From the NCBI GenBank assembly GCA_033065855.1, contig JAVXUO010000290.1:32790-96789 (forward strand): 64,000 nucleotides of DNA. The letters are read 5' to 3'. A program made the translations under genes and the position numbers. The notes under the pieces are model-generated. The model searched no databases. It had not been told where the DNA came from and was given only the letters and a program-made list of their open reading frames with translations. The stretch is from Escallonia rubra (Eukaryota > Streptophyta > Magnoliopsida > Escalloniales > Escalloniaceae). This document shows positions 48,519-57,870 of the stretch, piece by piece (within the stretch, counting starts at the first letter, position 1; every line of letters starts with the position of its first letter).

Positions 48519-50215
48519 TAGAGATGTCAAAAAGGCCGGGCCGCCTGCGGGCCGAACCGACCAGGCCCTAAACTGGCTTGGGCTGGCCTGACCCTACGGA
48601 TGAATAGTGCTGGCCTTGGACCATAGGGCCATGAGCCAGGGCCTGGACCCAGCCAAGAATTTCTCCCAAAAAATCCAGCGTGGCCCGACCCTAAAAAGGC
48701 CAGGGTCAAGCTAAAAACGGGCTGGCCTGAAAACGAGCTAGGGCTGGCCCAAGTAAACCGGATCTAGCTCAGATTCGGCCCGGGTCTGGCCCGGCTGGGC
48801 GCCTACCCTGATATTTGAATGTTTTGTCCTTTCCCCTGATTCCCTCCAACAGCCATTTTTTTAGGAAAATTCCACTTTTACACCCCCCAGCTATACAACG
48901 ACTAGTTTGGGGGATATTTTTGTCCAACAAGTTTCTAACAACTCTTTTAAGCACGTTTACCCTCCCAACAACTATAAACGGCTAGTTTTAGGAGTATTTT
49001 GGTCTTTTGTGAATTTTAGAAAATCTATAAATTCATCCCCTCTTATTCATATTTTTCACACCAATCTTTTCATTCTCTCTCTCATCATCTAAATTGTACA
49101 AGCTTTTCTACCATTGTTATTTGTTACTAAGTACTAACCCTCTCCAATTTTTAATTTCAAGTATTATTTAATTATTTACTAATCTTATTCATTTGCTACT
49201 CTTATTCAATTATTTACTAGTATTATTTACTCATCTTATTCAATTACTCTTACTAGTTTTATTTTTCATTCTTTTTAAACAATTTTAGCGTGAAATATGT
49301 CTCGATTATTTAAATCATGTGGCAAACATTCAGTACCATCACAAGCACCACCACCACAAGCACCACCACAACAATTCAATTTTCAAGATCCAGCACTAAT
49401 AGCTATGGATATCCAAGCCAATTGTCAGTTCAACCAAAATATTCTAGATTTTGAATATACACATTTACAAGATACCCAACATTTAGTCAAGGATGCAGCT
49501 CGGTTGGCGAAGCTACTGCCCCGGGGCAGAATTTTACCCCGATGAGCGGTCATCATGGTGAAGGACCGAGCAATCCTGTCGGTATTCTGCCAGAAGTCTA
49601 AAAAGGAAAAAAAAAAAGAAAAAGAAAAAGAAAGCCCTGTGTTGGAATCATTTTGAGGATATTATGGTTGATGGCGTTTGAAAAGCTCAATATAAGTACA
49701 GTGGTAAATTATTTTCGTGTGGTCAAGGTAATTAACATCTTAATAGGCATCACCCTCTATGTGCACCTAAGTAAGGCCATGTTGAACCTAGCCAAATGTA
49801 GTTATATTTTGACGGTAACTTATTTGATTATAATCAGCGAGACCAAAGAGACGGTCTTGCTGAATTTATTGTTCGCGATGAACAAGCTTTTAGTTTTGCC
49901 GATAATGCTAAGCACTGTAGATATATGAATACTTACGTGCAACTTTTTTACAAAAAGGTTCATAGAAATACAACAAGATCTGATGCACTTAGACAGTATA
50001 ATCCTGCTAAAGCACGCTTGACTAATTTACTTTGATAATTTTGATGGTAGAGTTAGTCTTACTTCTGATGTTTGGAAATCTCTTTTTACTCTAGTTAGTT
50101 ATGCTTGTGTGACGGCCTATTGGATTGATTCTGATTTGACTATGAACAAGAGAATCATCGCTTTCGAACTCTTTTCTTATTTGCATAATGCAGCTACAAT
50201 TGCTACTATTATAAT
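48519..50215 (+). mobile_element. hAT element, 3' part missing
   Basis: The left end TAGAGATGTCAAAAAGGCC resembles the Ac-type hAT TIR and is followed by GGCC/GGCTGG repeats (48530-48790). A transposase relic follows on +. The 3' end is lost at the copia LTR beginning at 50216. Confidence 0.65.
49297..50210 (+). pseudogene. hAT transposase N-terminal relic
   Basis: ATG at 49297 opens a Gln/Pro-rich N-terminus (82 codons to a stop). In shifted frames 49640-49740 give a BED-like WNHFEDIMVDG then YSGKLFSCG. 49900-49980 gives YMNTYVQLFYKK. 50030-50180 gives RVSLTSDVWKSLFTLVSYA and WIDSDLTMNKRIIAFELF, the conserved hAT segment ahead of the catalytic domain. Several frameshifts; the DDE and dimerisation regions are absent. 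This would have been the enzyme moving the element. Confidence 0.75.
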
Positions 50216-50811
50216 TGTTAACCCTACAGTTATTTAACCTAGGATTATATTTGGTTTTGATGATAACTAACATTGATGTTTATGTTGTCTAACATGCATT
50301 GAGTTGACGAAGCAATAGGAACAATCTCATACTCATGCAAACAGACTATTAGACAAGGAACACGGTCAAAGACTCTTAACGGAACGCATCAAAGAAGGAA
50401 TTTGTCGATTGAATTTTACAACGTTTTATTTCCTTCTTTGTAAACTAGACGTAGAGAGATAATCTTGGGTGTAAGACTTGTCTCCCATAAAACTACTTGT
50501 TGAGATCTTAAGGTGTTCACATTGCTCGCAGTTACTGTCTTTGGTTTTAAGCTATGGTTCACCGGATTGACCATATAACCTCCCATCTTAGCTATCATTC
50601 CTTTATTGGTGGTGCCTCCAATTTTGAGTAAGGGAACCCATCAACACCTTGAAAGTAGTATGATAATTGGCCATGACTGGTTCCTTACCATTCCCAATTG
50701 TTCTTCTTCGGATAAATGATTCACCATTTACACCGCCTTATTTCTCCATCTTATCATAAAAGTCGAGACTTACTCCTTAAGCTCCTATTTGGTCGTTTTT
50801 AAGTTCCAACA
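50216..50811 (+). repeat. Copia-type LTR abutting the hAT relic
   Basis: Starts TGTTAACCCTACAG, shares TTTGGTTTTGATGATAACTA with the other copia LTRs here, and ends GTTCCAACA followed by a PBS-like GGTGATATCAAGATC. About 596 bp. Confidence 0.55.
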
Positions 50812-51650
50812 GGTGATATCAAGATCTACGCTTTTATTGGTATTTACGAACAAGCTCTTGGACAACATCTTCCCTTGTCTGAATACTTGATTCTTCAAGG
50901 GCAGAAACAATTGAGCGACAGCCCTAGTCAAAGTTCAGTGAAGTAATTGAACCAATACATTTTTATTAACCCTGAAAGGAGCCAATCCACAATTTAAATT
51001 CTAACGTGAAAATATGGATCAGAAGTTCTGTGTATTTATCTATACATGGCATCTTGAAATTACTCAAACCAAGTAGGTTGTCAACTCTTTGCATGCACCC
51101 ACCCTAAGATTCCAATGCTACAACTTTTTTCTTCCTTTCCTTAGTTTTTATACCTTCTCCTCGTCTTCAGATGTTGCCGGTGCAGTTCCTTATTAGCTTC
51201 ATGTTTTGTCTTTTCCTCCAGTTTTGGTTTAAGTCCTCCTTCTTGATAAGATCTAATTCTTACACTGCTTTCCACTACTTGCGCGCAACCGCCTCAAAGG
51301 CCTTTTTTTGGTCTTTATGCAAACTGGTGAGCATCATAATTACTTTCTAAACTAACTAGGTTCAGCCATTGGGAGATGATACCAGTTTCCCTACTATATG
51401 ATCCTGATACTTATCTTTCTTACCTTTATTTGGCGTGATTGAGCGGATATATCGCTCTTTATAAATTAAGAATCAAAATAAAGAGACTAGCTAATAGAAC
51501 TATAGGCCAGTAAAAGTCCCTACTGGACGGTATACTCAATAAGTATACCGACCGGTAAATAAAAAAAAGTTGGAAGCATTCCAAAAACTCATATATTAGC
51601 CAAAAACATATATGATGGCTAGCACGGAACAACTAATATATATGAAAACT
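50812..51650. other. Probable copia leader or debris, no gene recognised
   Basis: Follows the PBS-like site, but no gag motif was recognised. Confidence 0.35.
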
Positions 51651-51660
51651 TGGGAGGGGT

Positions 51661-51710
51661 GTGTGTGTGTGTGTGTCTCTCTCTCTCTCTTTCTTTATAT
51701 ATATATATAT
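51661..51710. repeat. GT/CT/TA compound microsatellite
   Basis: (GT)n, (CT)n and (TA)n in direct succession. Confidence 0.9.
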
Positions 51711-52170
51711 GGAAGTTGATCCGTTGAGAGCGATAGCAAAATAGGAGACTTTGCTAGCGCGATCTAGACGTCCATCCCTTCAGGATGGACGGCCCAGATC
51801 TTTTTTTTTCAAAAGCTGTCAGTCGTCCGCGATACAATGTAGCGGACGGTATTTTTTTACCATATTGCCCCTCCTCCCTTGTCCGCTATACTGTGTAGCG
51901 GACGACTTTTTGATCCTGACAGCCGCCAGTCAAAATGTCGTCCGCGACACAGTGTAGCGGACAACTTTTTGACTGACGGTTGTCAAGTCATCCACATCCC
52001 CCTGACAGTTGTCACATCACTCATGTCGCCCCACGACTGTAGCGATCCCCCGTCCCCGACACTTTGTAGCAGACATTATTTAAATAAATACTAAATAAAT
52101 TCTATCCGCTTTACTGTATCCCAGGCGATTTTTACTGTCCGCTATACTATGTAGCGGACGGTCCATATAT
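51711..52170. mobile_element. Palindrome-studded element related to the CAND1-carrying one
   Basis: Begins GGAAGTTGATCCGTTGA, against GGGAGCTGATCTGTTGA at 40683. Two hairpins and CCAGATCTTTTTTTT follow, in the same order as there. GTCCGC...GCGGAC imperfect palindromes occur near 51824, 51891, 51941 and 52137, with a weaker one near 52060. No coding capacity. The right end is not defined. Confidence 0.6.
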
Positions 52171-52404
52171 ATACACAAAAATCTAACTTCGAAACTCTTA
52201 TTCATTCTTTCTTCTCACAAATTTTTCTAGCGGGCGTTGGCAAGCAGATCTGCGCAATTTCTTCCCAAGAAATTCTTTAATCGTCTCATCAATCACGTAA
52301 GTTCACAAACCAATCCTTTATTTGTTCATAATCTAGAGTTGTTATGAGTATTGCGGCTTATGCATGGTTTGGAATATGTATTGAGCATGTGTTGGCGTTT
52401 GTCA

Positions 52405-52408
<4 letters not shown>

Positions 52409-52452
<44 letters not shown>
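52409..52452. repeat. (TA)n microsatellite
   Basis: About 22 TA units. Confidence 0.9.
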
Positions 52453-52454
<2 letters not shown>

Positions 52455-52576
52455 GGGTTGTTACATATCGATCGGTGGATATTACCCACCGAACCGCACC
52501 CCCTATGTGCGGTTTGCACAATTAATTTTTTTTTACACCCACCCACCCACCCACATGCGGTCCCCTTCCTGGCTGC

Positions 52577-52733
52577 CACGTGGCAGGGGTCCCCAGTCCC
52601 CCCTTCCCTCTTGCCACGTGGTAGGTAGGGTCCCCCTTCCCTACCTGCCACGTGGCACCCCCCTCCGGTCCCCCCCCCAAATCCGGGTCACCATTTTGTA
52701 GCCCCCCCCATTTTGCGGCCCCTCTGCCACGTG
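52577..52733. promoter_or_regulatory. Four G-box (CACGTG) repeats in the left terminal region
   Basis: CACGTG at 52577, 52615, 52649 and 52728, in TGCCACGTGGCA-type contexts separated by C-rich spacers. They lie 70-230 bp upstream of a TATA box, as expected for a bZIP/bHLH-responsive promoter. Function is inferred. Confidence 0.55.
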
Positions 52734-52803
52734 CCCGGTTCCCCCGTCCTTTTTCCGACGTTTCTCTGCTTTCTTTCATCTCTCTCCCTCATTTTTTCCT
52801 CTT

Positions 52804-52809
52804 TATAAA
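52804..52809 (+). promoter_or_regulatory. TATA box for the transposase transcript
   Basis: TATAAA after a CT-rich stretch. A likely 5' UTR exon (about 52835-52971) ends at a GTAAGTATT donor. Confidence 0.5.
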
Positions 52810-52971
52810 CCCTTCTCGCGAACCATTTCTTCCACTCCCCATCATCTTTACCAACACACACTTCATACTCCATATCTCACTTACATAATCTCCACAACAA
52901 TACAAACGAAAAAAAATTACACTAGAAGATCAGTGGATTTTTCTTGATACAAATATATCAAGTTAAAACAA

Positions 52972-54520
52972 GTAAGTATTTTAAATTTTTTATAATTCAA
53001 TGTTAATTTCAAATTGTTCTTACCAATGATTTGTTTAAATTGTGTTTAGCTTAAATTGTTCTTACCATAGTCTAAAATTCTTGTTTTTTGAGAGTTTGAA
53101 ATTAGGGATTGAACTAGCGTTTATTAGCGAATATTCATTCGAAGTCCAAAAAATAGTCATTTTTTTAGGGCGTCAAAATTTGAATTTTTCACGAATTTAT
53201 AAAAAATAGCTAGAGCTAGATTTTGCAAAAGTGCAAAAAAGAGACCCTAGTTATTTTTAAAAGATCTATATCAGGGAAAAATTTCAGGACTGGAAAGGGG
53301 TCAACTGATACGGGGAACCTTGTAACTTCGCAGTGCAATTTAAAATATCAAACTAGCGCGATTTCGCGCGAAACTTTTATGAGAACCCTAGGCTGTTGGG
53401 AAGTTCCGTTTCCCCAGAATTTGCGCCATTCCGATGTCGTTAGCTATTTTTTGGCCGAACGGGCTTTTAAGCGCTCGATCCGGACACCGGTTCGGGATTT
53501 TTGGGCGAAACTTTTGTAAAATACTTTTTAGATCAAGAATGAATTCATAAAGCTTAAAATAGCATTTCAAAGCACTTTTGAGATTTTCGATGCTAGGGGG
53601 CATTTCGGTAATTTGTCACCCCGATAGGGGTATTTTGCTAATTCTACACAGTTAAATTTTTGCAACGACTATAATTAACAGAAAGTTAAGTCAAACACCT
53701 GAAAGTTGCGCGAAAATATAGCATGACAAAGTTGCGCGACAATATAGCATGATATTGAACCCCCGGGGGCGTTTCGGTAATTTGCCGCCCATCGGGGGCA
53801 TTTCGGTAATTTTCCTGTCAATATTTTTCGAATGGCCTTTAGTTTGGGAATGGGTGTAAGACACCCGAAAAGTTATTTTAAAGTTGTTCTGAGATGTTTC
53901 CATAGGCTGGAAAGGGGTCAACTGATACGGGGAACCTTGTAACTTTGCAATGTAATTTAAAATATCAAGCTAGCGCGATTTCGCGCGAAACTTTTATGAG
54001 AACCCTAGGATGTTGGGAAGTTCCGTTTCCCCGGAATTTGCGCCATTCCGATGTCGTTAGCTATTTTTTTTGCCGAACAGGGTTTTAAGCGCTCGATTCG
54101 GACACTAGTTCGGAATTTTTGGGTGAAACTTTTGTAAAATACTTTTTAGATCAAGAATGAATTCATGAAGCTTAAAATAGCATTTCAAAGCACTTTTGAG
54201 ATTTTCCGATGCCAGGGGGCATTTCGGTAATTTGCCACCCCGATAGGGGTGTTTTGGTAATTCTACAATGTTAAGTTTTCCAAACGACTTTTTTGTCCAG
54301 AAACCTAAGTAAAACACCTGAAAGACTGTTTTGAAGCTGATTTGGGGTTCGGAGTGGGTGATAATGAACCCCCGGGGGCATTTCGGTTATTTGCCGCTCA
54401 TCGGGGGTATTTTGATAATTTTCCTGTCAAAAGTTTCCACACAACTGCAGGAAATAATTTTTATACATATTTTATTTAATTCTATGACTTGTTGAGAATG
54501 ATATAATTTTTATTTTTTAG
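52972..54520 (+). other. Predicted 5' UTR intron of the transposase gene
   Basis: Donor AACAA/GTAAGTATT and acceptor TATTTTTTAG (a second AG at 54527). The start codon ATG is 14 bp after the acceptor. The intron encloses both left terminal-repeat copies. Confidence 0.45.
53186..54430. repeat. Left terminal repeat, two tandem subcopies
   Basis: GGAAAGGGGTCAACTGATAC starts near 53290 and again near 53907, giving a period of about 616 bp. Each copy carries the GCGCGATTT, CGGACAC and GGGGGCATTTCGGTAATTTG blocks. The inverted equivalents are at 61100-61878, 61905-62210 and 63640-64000. Confidence 0.85.
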
Positions 54521-54534
54521 ATTTCAGTATAAAT

Positions 54535-56825
54535 ATGGATGCAACTGGAGGAAATATTTTTTTTTAAGATTCTGATCCACCTTACTTGGGTCAAGTTTAT
54601 CAAACACTGGACGAAGTTGAAGCATACTATAGAGCATATTCGAAAACGATAGGTTTCGGTATTAGAATTAAGACGACTAGAAAACGGGCCAATACAGATC
54701 AAATTGGTGCAAGACTATTTGAGTGTCATAGAGGAGGCCCGCATGTACCCCCGGTTGTTCGGATCAGTGACGAAGGGCCATCAAGACAAAGAAGACGGGA
54801 CACATTTTCGGGTACCGGCTGCAAGGCCCATGTGTATGCAGTACACCGGAAAAATGAAAACCATTGGGTTGTGACAGGAGTGGAGTTGAGCCATAACCAT
54901 CAGTTGATGACCCCTAGTAAGATTGGTCAAATTCATCAGCACCGAGAAATAAGCGCGGCACACAGAGAACTGATATTTACAATGGCCGAGGCTAAAGTTC
55001 AACCTTCTAAAATGATGGGGGTTTTCTCAAGCCAGGCTGGGGGGATTGACAAGTTGAGCTTCAACGAAGCTGACCTCCGAAATGAAATTCGTGCTCAGAG
55101 GAGAGAGTCTTCCTGTAGGAGTGATTCTCAAGCTACACTTGATATCTTCAGGCGCCTTCAGAGTGAGAATTCTGGCTTTTTCTATAGTCTCCAACTGGAT
55201 GACGAGAACCGCATTACTAATATATTTTGGTCGGATGCCCGTTCTAGAGCTGCTTACCAAAATTTTGGCGATGTTGTGACGTTTGACACCACATACCGCA
55301 CAAATAAGTACTCTATGACTTTTGCGCCGTTCACCGGGATGAACCACCACTATCAGTCAATCTTGTTTGGCTTTGCCCTGCTTAGGGATGAGACGGAGGA
55401 GTCATTTACGTGGTTATTTGAAACGTGGCTTGAAGCAATGTATCATATTCCTCCAAAGACCATCATCACCGACCAAGATCTGGCAATGAAAAATGCAATC
55501 GCTAAGGTCTTTCCAGATACTCACCACGGCCTGTGCACATGGCACATAAGCAACAAATATCCCGAACGGCTTCACAGTGTATATGCAAACCATCCGACAT
55601 TTAAGAGTGACTTTAATACATGTGTGAAGAAATCGTTGATGGTAGACGTGTTCGAGGAGAGGTGGGCCAAGTTAATGGATGACTACTATTTGCACAGTCA
55701 TGAATGGCTGCAAGCGTTGTATGAGATCAGGACACAGTGGATCGATGCCTACACCAAAAAGTTTTTTGCAGCCGGAATGACTACGACCTCGAGAAGCGAA
55801 GGTATGAATTCATTCTTTGATGGGTACGTACGCTCTTCTTCAAGTTTAAGAGATTTCGTACTAGAGATGCAGAAAGCCCTTGACAGGCAATTTCACCTTG
55901 AGAGAGAAGCCGACGCGGCTACAATTTACAGAGAAAGACAAATATTAGTTTTTTCACCTTTAGAGGCTCATGCGGCTCAAGTCTATACCAAGGAAATGTT
56001 TAGACAGTTTCAGAATGAACTACTAAAGTCGAATCAATATAGCATGGCAAAGTTGCACGAGTATTCCACCAGGGAGGTCAAGGTTTATGCTTTGACAAAC
56101 GTGATGAATTTCGCGATCCGTGCTCTTCGTCAGCTCCGAGGAACAGAAGACATTTTACGGTAGCAGTTTGTATGGACACCGGGTTTGTTAATTACAACTG
56201 TCAATTGTTTGAGCATAAAGGTATACTCTGTCGACACACTTTGAGGTATTTTAGCGCCAAGAATGCTCATGAAATCCCTCCAGAGTATATCTTGGATTGG
56301 TGGACGAAGGAAGCCAATAGAGTCCACGGTCACATTCCTTACGTGCCCAATGTTTCAGTCGATTTCGAGCAATCTGAGACGCTGCGATATAATCACCTTT
56401 GTAACATCATGCACGGTTTATCAATGGATGCAGCGTTAACATTTGATGGGTACATGTATCAAGTTGAAGCAGCCGCACGGGATAAGGCTAAGCATGCACA
56501 GTTTAGGATGGCATTACCAGAAAGTCGGGACCCTCGGACGACTCCAGCCGGTAGATTCAATCGAGCTTCACAGCCAGTCATTGACAGCACTAGCCTGCAA
56601 GGTGAGGAGGACGGTATTTTTTATCCAATTATTTCTCAAACAAAAGGGCGAAAACGAGCAATACGTATGAAGAATCCAATTGAAGAAGCAACGGGTCAAA
56701 AAAAATTGCGAAAGTGTGCGTTGTGTAATAAGATGACTGACCATGACAAGAGAAATCATTATAAAGTGCTAGGTATCGAACCTGGCAGTGTGGTCGAGGA
56801 GGACGATGACGAGGAAGAGTGTTAG
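54535..56825 (+). pseudogene. FAR1/MuDR-type MULE transposase, near-complete
   Basis: ATG at 54535 is followed in frame by a TAA at 54565-54567; from there the frame is open to 56163. Numbering from 54586, residues 1-110 form a FAR1/WRKY-GCM1 zinc domain (LFECHRGG, GCKAHVYAV, LSHNHQL). The MULE catalytic core has VTFDTTYRTNKY with Asp near 234, IITDQDLAMKNA with Asp near 296, the HGLCTWHISNKYPERL segment, and TSRSEGMNSFF with Glu near 405, so the DDE triad is present. A one-base frameshift near 56110-56150 moves the end into the frame that closes at 56825. That frame has a SWIM finger (NCQLFEHKGILCRH; the first Cys of the usual CxC is Tyr) and a late Cys/His knuckle (CALCNKMTDHDKRNH). Damage is limited to one stop and one frameshift. 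It would bind the terminal repeats and cut and join the element in the nucleus. Confidence 0.88.
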
Positions 56826-56934
56826 GATTAATGTTTCAGTTGTATAAATTGAACTTTTATAATGTTTATATTTGTGATTTGGTTTGTGAAATCTTTAATT
56901 TGTGATTTGGTTTGTGGATTATTGATACTTTTGG

Positions 56935-57870
56935 AAGGGCCTATTCGGGCACACTTTAGGGCCCAATGCTTAGCTTGCGCAAAAAGTTGTAATTTTTTTT
57001 TCGCTCATTGCACCTCAGGCACGCTAGTTAGTCCATTTCTATGAATTTCGGCGAAAAACGAGACAAATTATTTTTTGGGTTTTCCTACGACGCCCCTATT
57101 CGCGCACACTTTAGGGCCCAATTCTTAGCTTGCGAAAAAAGTTGTAATTTTTGTTGTCACTTTTTTTCGCTCATTGCACCTCAGGCACGCTAGTTAGCCC
57201 ATTTCTATAAATTTCGGCGAAAAACGAGACAAATTATTTTTTGGGTTTTCCTACGACGCCCCTATTCGCGCACACTTTAGGGCCCAATTCTTAGCTTGCG
57301 AAAAAAGTTGTAATTTTTGTTGTCACTTTTTTTCGCTCATTGCACCTCAGGCACGCTAGTTAGCCCATTTCTATGAATTTCGGCGAAAAATGCGACAAAG
57401 TATTTTTTGGATTTTCCTACGACGCCCTTATTCGCGCACACTTTAGGGCCCAATTCTTAGCTTGCGAAAAAAGTTGTAATTTTTGTTGTCACTTTTTTTT
57501 CGCTCATTGCACCTCAGGCACGCTAGTTAGCCCATTTCTATGAATTTCGGCGAAAAACGAGACATTATTTTTTGGGTTTTCCTACGACGCCCTTATTCGT
57601 GCACACTTTAGGCCCCAGTTCTTAGCTTGCGAAAAATGTTGTAATTTTTTTGTTAGTTTTTTCCCGCTCAAAGCACCTCATGCACGCTACTTAGCCCATT
57701 TCTATGAATTTCGGCGAAAAACGAGACACGTAATTTTTTCGAATGCGTCATATGAAAGGTATATTCGCGCACATTTTAGCGCCAAATTCATAGCATGCGA
57801 AAAATTATGTACATTTCTTTTTTGTGCAGTTTTTTGTAACATCATTGCACCTTAGCCACGCTAGTCAGGA
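56935..57870. repeat. 166-bp tandem array between the convergent genes
   Basis: CCTACGACGCCC recurs at 57084, 57250, 57416 and 57581, spacing 165-166 bp. Truncated or diverged copies lie on both sides (56935; 57740-57850). Each unit has GCACACTTTAGGGCCCAATT and TCGCTCATTGCACCTCAGGC. It fills the gap between the stop codons of transposase and PMD-Ulp1. Confidence 0.92.

Noticed and set aside
52344..52888. Pro-rich frames around the left MULE end
   Set aside because: Follow from C-rich promoter repeats and a TA microsatellite.
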